Source: Plasmodium coatneyi
Lineage: Eukaryota > Apicomplexa > Aconoidasida > Haemosporida > Plasmodiidae
DNA length: 64,000 bases
NCBI RefSeq assembly: GCF_001680005.1
Contig: NC_033562.1
Coordinates: 806,001 to 870,000, forward strand
Reading direction: 5' to 3'
Every line of letters starts with the position of its first letter. Within the stretch, counting starts at the first letter, position 1. The notes beneath the pieces were generated by a model. It did no database searches. It saw only the letters and a list, made by a program, of their open reading frames with translations, and was not told where the DNA came from. This document shows positions 1 through 10,129 of this stretch, piece by piece. The position numbers and the translations under genes were made by a program.

Positions 1-1099
1 ACATGATCTTGTGAACAAGGGTTGAAAAATCAAGGAAATAGGAACCCACTAGACACGCTGCAGAAATGGCTTGTACAACCAACCCAGTAATTAGCAGATC
101 CTTCTTCTGATATATCTGAATCAATCTTGTGCAAAGGATGGAGCTAATAAAGTAAACCAACACAAACCCAACGGAGACAAAAGTATTAGCTCTGGTAGTG
201 GAGAAGGCCTTGAAAAATAAAAATATCGCATTGAAAAATAGAAAGGATCCATTGAGGGAGTACAAAAAACAGAGCAACATCCCTACAAAGGAAGTTTTGC
301 GTAACAATTCGTTTTGAAAAAAATTCACAATTGTTAAATCCTTTCCTAGTAAACTGACTTCCTTCGTTTTTTCATTTTTGTGATATTCTTCCTTTTCGTC
401 AAATTGTTGTATGTTCATTCTGGTTTTCAATTTATCAAACTTTTTAAATTTCTTCGATTCGTACAAATGTAGGGGTGTGTCCATAGTAAATGTGAAGGAG
501 AACAGAAGCAAGGACACCACGCTGATGATTAAGGGGAGTGCTAAGTGCAGTTTATACAACACAGTCAACACCCAGTAGGTCGTCCTCGGGTTTGCAAATC
601 GCATGTTCGCATACATGGCTCCAAAGATGTAGCTAATCAATAAACCTAGTGCGAAAAATATCTGAATGTAGAACCCGTAAAATTTCTGGTGATCTTTTGG
701 GGTGTATTCTAAAATGTAACAAGATGCAGTCACCACGGATCCTCCAATGGCTAGTCCGAAAAACGCTTGAGAAAATAAAAATATTATTATGTGAGGGGTA
801 CTATATATTGTCAGTAAGCTTCCAATAATGTACAGGTAGTGCACCCCCATGAGCCCCTTTCTTCTGTTGGAACTTCTAAAGTATAGCGAAATGAGACACC
901 CGAAGAAGGCGCTCATGTAGAGCGTAAAGTAAAACGTTGCAAAGTACCACTTCTCCTTGTCGCACTTGATGTGCCCCTCTGGACATATCTTGAAATCCTT
1001 CAGCAGCATCATTCTGGCGAGGTTCGTTGCCGACAGGCACAGCCCGCAGTTCAGGATCGCCAGGCAGGCGTTGCTGATCACCGTCGTCAGGTACAACAT
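1..1099 (-). CDS. MFS sugar-transporter-like membrane protein (3' end cut by window edge)
   Basis: One open frame runs from an ATG at 1099 to the left edge, giving about 366 residues with no stop. It is strongly hydrophobic: I see about nine likely membrane spans, near residues 2-22, 52-74, 84-98, 100-125, 143-165 and 178-200, then three after a charged loop. The loop RSSNRRKG after the second span sits where MFS sugar porters carry their conserved Arg-rich loop, and a long polar central loop (about residues 210-255) separates the two halves, as is usual in this family. The C-terminal spans lie outside the window. The substrate cannot be read from sequence; sugar porter is a family-level call. 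It is encoded in tandem with the PDI-like gene, which ends 800 bases upstream. Start choice: first ATG of the hydrophobic frame. Confidence 0.8.
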   Translation of the reverse strand, partial: MLYLTTVISNACLAILNCGLCLSATNLARMMLLKDFKICPEGHIKCDKEKWYFATFYFTLYMSAFFGCLISLYFRSSNRRKGLMGVHYLYIIGSLLTIYSTPHIIIFLFSQAFFGLAIGGSVVTASCYILEYTPKDHQKFYGFYIQIFFALGLLISYIFGAMYANMRFANPRTTYWVLTVLYKLHLALPLIISVVSLLLFSFTFTMDTPLHLYESKKFKKFDKLKTRMNIQQFDEKEEYHKNEKTKEVSLLGKDLTIVNFFQNELLRKTSFVGMLLCFLYSLNGSFLFFNAIFLFFKAFSTTRANTFVSVGFVLVYFISSILCTRLIQIYQKKDLLITGLVVQAISAACLVGSYFLDFSTLVHKIM

Positions 1100-1899
1100 T
1101 TTGCAAATGCGAAAGGGAGTGATTCAAAACGTTACTTCTTCGCTACTTGGCGTCTTCTTAGCTCCTCACCTTGACAACGTTGAGTCTCCTTTGCGAGTTC
1201 CTCTTCGTCCGGCCACCTGTCTGCGCTGGACCGGTTGGCAAAATCGCCGGCTAACTAGCTGCTAAACCGAATGGTTAACTCGGTGGATAACTCTGTGGCT
1301 AACTCTCCCTTTGCAAAGTTTTCCCTTCTCGTGAAGCCCTTTTTGGACACGAAAAAAAAAAATGAAAAAAGCAGAGCAGGAAAAATGACTCAACGAGGAC
1401 TGTATATTTGGGGACAAATATTTTACTATGTTAAAAAGACAAAGTCCAGTTGGCGTGCAGGAAAAAATGTGTAAAAATGTGTAACAATTCACAAAAGGTT
1501 GTGAAAAAAAAAAAAAAAAATATAAACGTACTTGCAGGTACACACATGCGGACACACCCCCGCCAAATGTTGCAACAACAGAATGCGTTTTCGAAAAACG
1601 AGGGAAAAAACCGCGGCTTGAGCGGGATCTGCAAAAAGCAGCACAGGTGGGTGTGAAGGGATCAAAAAATTGGCCACCTATGTTCCAGATAATGCATGCG
1701 TTGAGTGAATTTTTTTCTCCAGGGGGGTACGTCGCGTGGGGTCAATTTTGGGGGAAAAAAAGCAAAAAAAAAAGAGAAAAAAAAGGGGGAAAAAAACGCA
1801 AAAAAGGTAACCCTTAAAATGGGAACAAAGTGGGAACAAATAGTTGCAGCTGACGTGGCGGGAAACATCGGGAACGGGCCCCCCTCTCTAGGGTCTGCT
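1100..1899. other. intergenic, upstream of the transporter gene
   Basis: No convincing gene. The stretch holds a three-copy 12-base tandem array (1270-1305), A runs near 1349 and 1505, and a purine-rich strand at 1750-1810. Short frames here are low-complexity Lys/Phe translations of the homopolymers. It should contain the transporter 5' UTR and promoter and the 3' UTR of the PDI-like gene. Confidence 0.6.
1270..1305. repeat. three-copy 12-base degenerate tandem repeat
   Basis: Three adjacent 12-base units, AATGGTTAACTC, GGTGGATAACTC and TGTGGCTAACTC, lie about 170 bases upstream of the transporter ATG. All end in TAACTC. The function is unknown; it may reflect replication slippage in a 5' UTR. 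Confidence 0.75.
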
Positions 1900-3762
1900 T
1901 CAGAGGTCCTCATCCACGTCCAACAGCTCGTCCACGATATCGATCAGCGTGTCCAACTTGAGGGGGAAGAGAAGAAATTTTTTCCTTTTCAGTTTGTCTA
2001 GGCCTGCACATGGGGGAGGAAAAAAAAGAGGGAGAAATGCGGTAAGAAGAAAGCACAACCATGCTTCGGTTCGCATTTTGCTCGTTTGAATGAGGGAACG
2101 TGTTGTGGGGTCATCATATCTCCCCCTCTCCCCGATTGGACAACGCAAAGTCGCTCCTACACTCCTTCCCTGTTTGACTCACCCGTGGGGTAAATGGCCA
2201 CGCTGGGGTAAAAGTCCACCGACTCATCAGTCATGTCGTTCAGCTTGGCATCCATGGTGGCCACCAAGACGTTTTTATATTTATTTTCCAAGTGAAAAAA
2301 ATTGGCCACACGGGACCAAAAAGAAAAAAGGGGTTTGCATTCCTTGCATCCCTCTACATGGTAAAAAAGTAAAACGATCTTCTCCGGATCCAACACAAAT
2401 GTATCGAAATTATTGGCACATACAATTTGGTACTTTTCTTGCTCTCTTCTTTTTACTTCCTTTTCTGATTTTTTTATTTGAGCAAGTTCGTTGTGATAAA
2501 ATTGGGTAATAACTTGGGAAAGATTTTCCGCATTTATTTTTTCACTCTCCAGCTGCTTTATGTATTTCTTTGGCCTCAGTAATCCGTAGAGGACATCCAC
2601 AGTTGCGTCTCTGTAGTCCACCACGAGGATGAAATTGCCGCCTTTGTCGGTGCCTAGCAATTCGGTCACTTCTTCGCTCTTGGGGAAGACGAACCGGAGC
2701 TGCAGAAAGGGGTCAAAGTGGTCATGCATCAATGTGATAATATGTCGAAGCAGCTTCGTGTCAATACGAAGATCCCGATAACCACACGTGCGAAAGTAAT
2801 CGATGAGATTTTACCTGTGGGTGGTGCTCTCGTATGACGGGGGCCAATTCCACATATAGTGCATCCGAGTAGTGCCCAAAGTGGCTGTACAGGTAGACAT
2901 AAATTTCGCCCTTCTGCGCTTTGTACAAAGACCTCTTATAATTAATAATAACGGGGAACTGTGCCATATACTCACTAGCGAATGTGAGGATATCACTAGA
3001 CACCCAAACGTTGTTGTCCGGTTTGTATAAATCGTTATACTTTGTGTTGCCATCTGGAATGGTAGCCCCGGGTCCGTTGCTTATTTCAATTTTTGTGTCC
3101 GCCTCCTGATCGATGTACACCATCCCCACGGCTAAGTTAGCCAGTGAATGTGTTTCTCCAAAATGAAAAAACTTATGAACATGGTCAGAATTTTGTACAC
3201 AAAAAGCAATAATACTAGCATACCCTTTTTTCTTTTGCATTTCTACATATTTCCCAACATGATCTTTTTCCATCACTTCTATAGATGGCATAGGAAGTAG
3301 TTTAAACCACTCTATGATGTTTTCCTTTGTATATTTTTTCCCAAAGGTATATCCTTTTTCTGGATCGAAATCTTTAAAGGTTAAAATTTTCGGGACATTT
3401 TTTATGTCAAAATTGTCTGCCGTTTTTTTCAGTGGAATTGTGTCCACATAGACGAATGCTATATCATCACTGGCTATCTCATTTGCTGCCTTCACGAATT
3501 CTTTATACACATCTTTGCATGTCACTTCCTTGTTGTTGCAAAACAGGGCTATGCAGTTAGGTGTGTGTTGGCTATATATCTGTAACTCTACCTCGTGGGT
3601 TAGGTGTTTCACATTTTTGGCCTCTTCATCTGTGACGCCATCAAAAACCGCGCCCTTCACAAAGGTGTGGTAGGAGTAGTGGCCCCAATAAAGGAAGAGC
3701 AACAGGGACAGAGCCCAACCGGGCGGGGCGTACAACATGTACCGTGTGGCCTTCTCTGCCAT
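1900..3762 (-). CDS. PDI-like thioredoxin-domain protein, ER membrane-anchored
   Basis: Three exons: 2815-3762, 2183-2699 and 1900-2003, joined at GTAAAA/CAG and GTGAGT/CAG to give 522 residues. A hydrophobic segment at about residues 15-33 near a basic start should act as a signal anchor. Residues about 50-165 look like a redox-inactive thioredoxin fold (no CxxC, but with the cis-Pro loop NVPKILTF). The last thioredoxin domain has the active site GCKECK (Cys434, Cys437) and a cis-Pro at FYPSVAIYP. The classical PDI site is CGHC, so the chemistry may differ. The protein ends in DEDL, which resembles but does not equal the SDEL/KDEL retrieval signal. Likely role: thiol-disulfide exchange on secretory cargo. 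Family assignment is firm; ER location and activity are inference. Confidence 0.85.
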
Positions 3763-5311
3763 GCTGCCTAAGCGAACCGTCCTTCTAGGTACCTAGCAAT
3801 TGTCTGCCTCGAGCGGATGCACATGAGTGAGCGTATATACACAGGTGTGTGTATATTTGTTTGTTTACTTGTGTGTTCTCACCCTTATAGGCGCGTTCTT
3901 ATATGTGTATCTGCACGTGCTTGTTTGGGAGTTCCCTTCGAAGCTCTGCGCGAAAATCTACAAAGAGAGCCACCCTCCCCGGGGGAAGCACACACACAGG
4001 GGTACAAAAATATAAAAAAAAAAAAATCAAACCAGCAATTGCTACAATCAGGATAAGTCAGCCCCACCACGCGGCTTAAGAAAAGAGGTAGGGACGAACC
4101 GGATAGGGAACAACCAAAAAAAGGAAAAATACAAAAGGGTGTTATGATAAAGGTGTAAGAGTGTGGGAAAGGAAAAAGGAAAATAAAAAAAAAAAAAAAA
4201 AAAAAAAACCTATGTGAGCGAAGGTGTTCTTACTCAACTTGAGTAGCTTCATTTAGCACCACGCGTTGATGCAGAAGCAGGAAATCAAATGGGAAGGGAA
4301 CGGAGGCAGAAATTGGAACATAACGGCACTCCAAATGGAACTCCACATCGAATTCGTGTGGCTATCCAAATGGAACTCATGTGGTCACCCCTGGTGAAAC
4401 TCACGTGAGGGGGAGATCCCACGGGGAGAGAAACCAATACCGCAGTGTGGCCAAAAAAATACACACAAAAGGGTGCAGCTTAGGCATGCGCAAAAGGTTA
4501 TACATGCTTCTTCACCGCTACGCTTTACGGATTCACCGATTCACCGCCCTACCGCATGGGGACAAAAGACACCTCCGACAGGATCACCGAGCTGATGTAC
4601 TCCCATTTGTTTGCGTAACCGATCGGGCAAGTGTGCATACCTTGGTGCCCCGATTAACTGCATCATTTCACGCACCTCGCTTGGCTAGATTACCACGCTA
4701 GCAGCCGGAAAAAGGAGCGTAGCTCTTCTGAAGCGATTCCTTGGATGTGAATCCCCCCAAAGGTGGGCTCCTCCACAGAGATGTTTTTTTATTTATTTAT
4801 TTATTTTTTTTAAATATGTGAGCCCCTCAAAGGAAGGGTCTCCCGTTTTACAATTCAATTTAGCACTTTTCACGAATCAAAAAAGGAAAAAAAAAAAAGT
4901 GCAACAAAACGAACAGCACTCGAATGAACGGTAAAAACTTTCAAAGGTGAAAAAAATAAAAGAAACACAAACGCAACGCAGGTCGATACGCTTGCATGTA
5001 GACGGAAACACTCACATGCACAACAGATGGGAGAGAGGAGTATATTTGCTCACTCCGAAGGTACGTTACACATCCCCCGCGTGTAACGCGAATCGTTTAA
5101 AGTACTGGCCATTTATATCAGGCCCAAACTCTATCTGTCTGCATGTGCGAAGAGAAGCGACCTACCAAGATGTAGTAAGCTCCACAAAAAAAAGGAACCG
5201 TCTTCACTCCATCATTAATATCGCTCTGTTCGCAACCATCCTTGCCACTTCTGAAAAATTACCACGAAAAAAAATAAGAAAAAAAACGCCTCTCACGCGA
5301 CCAAACCCCAA
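3763..5311. other. intergenic between PDI-like and nucleoredoxin-like genes
   Basis: No supported gene. It contains an A run at about 4182-4208, a 14-base direct repeat 35 bases apart (4330 and 4365), and a T-rich stretch at 4788-4812. The part at 4560-4690 is compositionally complex, with short open frames on the minus strand, and is raised in the findings. The rest reads as promoter and 5' UTR of the PDI-like gene and the 3' flank of its upstream neighbour. Confidence 0.55.
4330..4378. repeat. 14-base direct repeat, spacing 35
   Basis: The sequence TCCAAATGGAACTC occurs at 4330-4343 and again at 4365-4378. The sequence after each copy is also related (CACATCG... and ATGTGG...). It lies about 600 bases upstream of the PDI-like ATG. 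No function is known. Confidence 0.7.
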
Positions 5312-6153
5312 TCAAAAGGAAGACTCCTTTTTATTCAAGGAGTACACATTATTCCTGTAGTCCCATCTCAGAATGCCTTTTTCCCCTTCGTCCCTTCCAC
5401 TGCAAATGTGCAGGAGTTGTGCCTCCCGTCCATCACTACCAATAACGATTAAACAGGGAACATCACTTCTTGGCCCAGACCCATAGAAAGGGACTTCGTA
5501 TGGGTTCATCACGCGGAAATGCTTCTTCAGAATGTCTGTTAAGGGGTCAGCTATGTCGATGTACAACCACGGCATGTGCTTCTTGTGGTCTTCGAAGGAG
5601 GTTCTATCCGGGTCCGTACTCACAAAGATTACTTCAATTTTCTGGCTGGCCCCTGCTTCGTTGATGGTCTTGTAGTACTAAAGGGGGAATCAAAAGGCGA
5701 AATCAAATGTTATAGCGGAGGAAGTGTCACTACTCGCCCTTGCACCACGTGTGAAGCAAAAATTTACCTGCTGCAGGAAAGGAAGGAATGCCCTACACTT
5801 GGGGTCACTGCCGTTCGAAAAAAACAGAGCAACTGACTTCCCAACTAAGTGCTTCTCACTGACAACGGTGTTGTTGATATTTTTTAATGACCCTTCAGGA
5901 AAAAGTATAAGATCTACAAATTTGGGGGGAGGGGACGCGTCGTACTGAGGCGTGGTACACACAGGGGAGTAGTTACGCACACGCGTAGATCTGCATGCAC
6001 ACACCGGGGTGCAGACAAGCTCTCTCTTTCTCACTTACCCATTTCCCGGTAGTCTATGGCTGCGCTCACGCTCTCCAACTTTGTGTTCTCAACATTCTCC
6101 GTGGTTCTCCTTTTCTCCGCTTGGTACGGGGAGTTGAAGTTCGTGCAGGCCAT
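5312..6153 (-). CDS. nucleoredoxin / tryparedoxin-like thioredoxin-fold protein
   Basis: Three exons: 6039-6153, 5768-5913 and 5312-5677, giving 208 residues. The exon 2 acceptor that keeps the frame is TTTGTAG at 5914-5920, after a C-rich pyrimidine tract. After a 40-residue leader comes a nucleoredoxin-type domain: GKSVALFFSNGSDPKCRAFLPFL, followed by a beta-strand ending VSTDPD and a cis-Pro loop SDVPCLIVIG. In typical members the site is WCPPC. Here the aligned residues read SDPKC, so Trp and the first, attacking cysteine are gone and only the resolving cysteine remains. It may therefore be a monothiol or binding protein rather than a normal oxidoreductase. No signal peptide or membrane span is evident, so it is probably cytosolic or nuclear. 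The fold call is good; the function is unknown. Confidence 0.8.
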
Positions 6154-9100
6154 TTTGAAGGAGCGAAAAATAAACAAATGTTAAGAAGGTCGTAAATGAA
6201 AGAAAAAAAGGTAAATAAAAAAACGCCTCTTCTAACTTCACAAAGGATGAATCGAAAAAGTTAATCTTGAGAGAACTTGATTGAATTATCGGGGGGGTGG
6301 TCTTCTTCCAGCGTATGTATATTATCGCAGACGCAAAAAAGGAATATAAGAAACCTTTTCTTTCTTCCTTTTGGACAAAAAATTTGACAAAAATGGGAAG
6401 TTTTTGGTATGGAGAGAGTCCTCAGGGAGAGTCTTCAAGTTGAGTAGGCTCTCCTAGGGGTTAAGTATGTCGATAGGTTGATGTAGTTTCTGCTTTAGTT
6501 TGGTGCAGGTTTCGTGTAAACTTGGTGCGTGCTTTGGAGTTGGCTATATGTACGTTTTGCATTAGAATGGTGTAAGCTTCATATAAGATTGGCGTAAGGT
6601 TGGCATATGAATGACGTAAGTTTGCACTATGCTGCTACAAGTTGGGTGTAAGTTTTGTCTTATTATAGTTTTTGTTTGGTGTAGGTTTGGTTGTACTTAA
6701 AAAAAAGTTGGAAGTTTTTTAAAAGTTTTCTTAAAATATTCTTAAAATATTTTTAAAATAGTTTTTAAATTATTTTTTAATTCATTTTTGAAAATTTTTT
6801 GCAAAATACTTGTTGCAAGCTTTTTGCAAAATTTTGATTAGCTTTTCCTGATCATTTTTTAAGTTTTTTTTTTTTTTCCCTCCCTGGAGCGTTAATGCAT
6901 GAGCGGCTTTTTCTAATCTCCTGTAGTCTCTTCCTACAAAGTAGCCTCCTGAAACCGTTGCAGAATTTAACAGTTGTCTACACCTGTTCAGAAAAGACAA
7001 CCCATTTCCGTCTTTTTTTTTTTTTTTTTTTTTTCAACTAGCCATTTTGATGCATTTACCGATTTACACAGCAATTGCAAGCTAAAACACGTAAGGACAG
7101 GCATTTTTGCAAATCTGAAAAAAAAAAAAAATATGTACAGTGCATGTAAAATAGCTCTCTCTTATTCCCATAATTGGTGCATATGTGCATGCACTTTTTA
7201 AGCAACGCCGCAGGAGAGCTGACATGTGCAGGCGATTGCAGTCGTTTTGCGCGCGCTAAATAGCTAGCGATTAAAAGAAAAACAGTTTGTGCATTCTTCT
7301 AGCAGTCGTTTGCATGACCAGGCAAATAAAAAAAGGCCACCTAAATGAGCACATAGTGTGTACCATTTGGTGTGTACTGATTTTTTTTTTTTTTTTACAT
7401 GCACATAACTGTAAAAGTGCGGTTTCTCCGCGCAGGCGTTAGGACACTCCACGGTTGCGTCCTTTTAGGCCACTTTAAAAATGGGGCCTCTCACTTTCGG
7501 CGCGAATTTAACGATAACGCGTATACGGGGGAAGCCAAATGTGTAGGAAGTAACTAGCAAGAGGTTGTGACATGTGGGGGGAGCCACTTGGCCTAAACGC
7601 CTTTCATAAGTTGCAGACGTGAGAATGCTCGCAAAATTGCCCACGTCTGGCTCTTGTTAAGTAAGGCAACCAATTTTTTTGCTCCTCTTGTGCTAAACAA
7701 ATTGCAGTTGGCGGGGGCTCCGGAAAGCGTCCATACTGAAAAGCTCGCATGATGCACCTATCCCACTATTACACTTCGAATCGTCAGCTCGTCAACATTT
7801 TTTTTTTTTTTTTTTTTTTGTCCGAATGGGGGGATATTCACTAAGGGTTAAGTGAGAAGAATAATGTTTTTCCCTTGAACTGTGCAACCTTACCCAAAGA
7901 GCTCCCCGAGAAGCATTTTTTTCCTTTTTCCTCGCACACGCCCTTTCTATGGGAGTAATTACGCTCTTTAAAAGGGTTGCTGTTCCGCGCCGTTTCTCCC
8001 CCCTAAGTTGGCAGCGGTCCACGCGTACCTCCTATCACCACGCACATAGAGAAACCCCTTTGGAGTTCCACAAAAGAAAAAAATCAGATTTCAAGATGTA
8101 AACACATTTGTAAAGGAAACAATTATTTCCTATGTTCGGCACCGTCCTCTCAAATTTGGATTCACCCCTTTGGGTGATTTTTTTTCTACACCGTTTGGCG
8201 AAAGGAAGAAAAAAAAACGTTACCACGCATGAGTACCCATGCGTACACTTGTGTACCCTGGTGTGGCTAAGAGATCGCGCTGCTAATTTAGGGAAGGTTG
8301 GAAAATGGACCTGGGGGATTTGCCTAATTTACACAGGCATGAAAGTAAGAAGTGACTTCGTGCCAGGAGATTTAGAGCACACCCCTAGCGGGGGCAACAT
8401 TCTACATGGGGCCAAAAAAAATAAGACAGGAGTGACTGACCCAGCTGGGAAAAGTGCAAACATATCTGTTTACGTGTATACACATGTAGTTGTGCACGTG
8501 TGTATAGTCTTCCTTCGCGCATGCGCACCGCTCGATGGGATAAAAAAAAAAACGCAAAAGGAGTCAATAACTAGAAAAGGCAAAAAAGCAGAAAAAAAAA
8601 AATTTTTCCACCGTGAAGGAACAGAGGAAACGAAACTCCGACTGTACAACTTGTCACATCACCATTTCACATTTCTTCAAACTGCGTTTGCGAAGGAGGC
8701 GAGGTTAACGACATCCACGCTAGTAGCAATTTGTACGAAGTAAAACTTTTCCTCTACACCCTCCTCCATTGTCCATGATAATTGTTTTTTTTTTTTTTTT
8801 TTTTTTTTTTTCCTTTTAGCAAAAAAATGTTAACCTTTTAACTGTGAAAAAATCTAAATGATCGGCAAAGTTACCACGGAAAAGGTGGAAAAAAAAAAAA
8901 AAAAAATCCCCTGTGTGTATACCTTTTTTTTTCCTTTTTTTTCTTAAACTGTTTTAGTAAAATTGTTCCACCACTTCGACTGTAATTCAGTGGAGAACAG
9001 GGAAAATGCACAAATTAGGACAATTACTTTGGCTGACCGTTACTATGCTTTGCTATGTTTCTTCTTCTGCTCTTCCCCCCTTTTAACCGTTTATCGCTCA

Positions 9101-9187
9101 ATTAGTGCGCCATACCAGCAAAGCGCATGCGTCCACATGCCCGCTTCAACTTATCTATAATAGACCAGTGCACACTGCAAAATATAA
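6154..9187. other. divergent intergenic region (nucleoredoxin-like / PPPDE)
   Basis: This 3 kb region separates two divergent starts, so both promoters should lie here. It contains a degenerate repeat field (6500-6690), an A/T-rich stretch of repeated TTAAAATATT-like units (6700-6790), T runs at about 7013-7034, 7381-7396, 7798-7819 and 8786-8810, and an 8-base inverted repeat CAGACGTG/CACGTCTG at 7614-7621 and 7642-7649. A 203-codon open stretch at 8132-8743 is Lys-rich and lacks family features; I do not call it. Confidence 0.55.
6500..6690 (+). repeat. degenerate TTGGTGTAAGTTT repeat field
   Basis: Seven or eight diverged copies of a 13-base motif (consensus about TTGGYGTAAGTTT) are spread over 190 bases: 6500 TTGGTGCAGGTTT, 6522, 6567, 6589 TTGGCGTAAGGTT, 6612, 6642 and 6676 TTGGTGTAGGTTT. 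Spacing is irregular (20-45 bases). It lies 350-540 bases upstream of the nucleoredoxin-like ATG. Confidence 0.6.
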
Positions 9188-10129
9188 ATGAATATCTGGC
9201 TGCACACCTACACCCTAGACGTTCCCTTTTTTCTGAAAAATGTGCGCCACACGGGTGAGTCGCAAGTTGCAATGTGGGCAGTGCTGTTGCTAAATAGTGC
9301 GTACACTTCGATTTACCCACTCTATCCGCTTTACCCAATTTGCGCCCTTAAACCCCCCACAGGAATCGAAGTTTTCGGGAGCGAGTACACCTTCTCCATG
9401 GACGGAATCACCACATGCAAGCCCAAGAGGTCGACTATCGGGCAGTACTGCAAGAGCTACGAATTGACCTTCGTGGAAATAACATACGCCCAGTTTGCCG
9501 AAATTTTAAACGCCCTCGGAAAGATATACAGACCCAACACCTACAACTTCGTGTGCAAAAACTGCAACCACTTCTGCGATGACTTGTTTGAGTTGCTCAG
9601 TGGAAAAAGATTGTTTCATACATTTATGATTTATTCTCGATTGGGAAAATTATTTGGAAACTTTAAGAACCTAGCCTTCTGTGGGTACATTGACTCCATG
9701 GAGCTTTCCGGCAATGACAAGGAAATGTACGTCTACGCGCTGAAGTTGTCCAAGTCGATCATACGAAGGAATAGGAATGCGCCCGTTGGGGTGACGAACA
9801 AATCGCAGAGCGGATTACCGACTGGCTTACCTTCCGGCATGACGGGCACTTTAACGAGCGGCCTGCCCAGCAACTTGCCCCCCCTCCATTTCAACAAACC
9901 AAACGACGACTATTGTAGCCGATTTTGCAGCCCGTCCCCTATATATATCATCCCGTACTCCACCTACACGAATGACTCCTGCATGGTCCAAAGCGTCTCC
10001 TACGGCGAGAATACCTTTAACGGCCCAATGGACAGCCTCCCTGATGAGACGCACAAGGGTTTTTTCCCGAACGGCCAATTCAGAACTGTTTATTCGATTA
10101 GCACGAGTGGCAGCTTTTCAATGGCATGA
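9188..10129 (+). CDS. PPPDE / DeSI-type thiol peptidase (putative deSUMOylase/deubiquitinase)
   Basis: Two exons, 9188-9254 and 9363-10129, encode 277 residues. The intron starts GTGAGT, ends CCCCACAG, is 108 bases long and has no in-frame stop, so unspliced RNA would read as a 313-residue protein. The splice is favoured because it creates RHTGIEVFGSEYTF, the family motif with the catalytic His (His21). The partner Cys lies in YNFVCKNCNHFCDD (Cys90). Together these form the PPPDE (DUF862) papain-like dyad seen in DeSI proteins, which remove SUMO or ubiquitin. After residue about 150 there is a family-unrelated tail with Ser-Gly-Leu-Pro repeats (about residues 175-205). No signal peptide. The family call is strong; the true substrate is unknown. 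Confidence 0.85.
   Translation: MNIWLHTYTLDVPFFLKNVRHTGESQVAMWAVLLLNSAYTSIYPLYPLYPICALKPPTGIEVFGSEYTFSMDGITTCKPKRSTIGQYCKSYELTFVEITYAQFAEILNALGKIYRPNTYNFVCKNCNHFCDDLFELLSGKRLFHTFMIYSRLGKLFGNFKNLAFCGYIDSMELSGNDKEMYVYALKLSKSIIRRNRNAPVGVTNKSQSGLPTGLPSGMTGTLTSGLPSNLPPLHFNKPNDDYCSRFCSPSPIYIIPYSTYTNDSCMVQSVSYGENTFNGPMDSLPDETHKGFFPNGQFRTVYSISTSGSFSMA

Noticed and set aside
4381..4701. 106-codon plus-strand open frame
   Set aside because: No ATG at its start and Arg/His-rich composition typical of a chance frame.
5936..5960. Acceptor CTCAG at 5946-5950 for exon 2 of the nucleoredoxin-like gene
   Set aside because: It would join exon 1 out of frame; TTTGTAG at 5914-5920 preserves the frame and still includes the whole domain.
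8132..8743. 203-codon open frame upstream of the PPPDE gene
   Set aside because: Lys-rich, starts without a good ATG context, spans several A runs, and the PPPDE fold is complete from the ATG at 9188.
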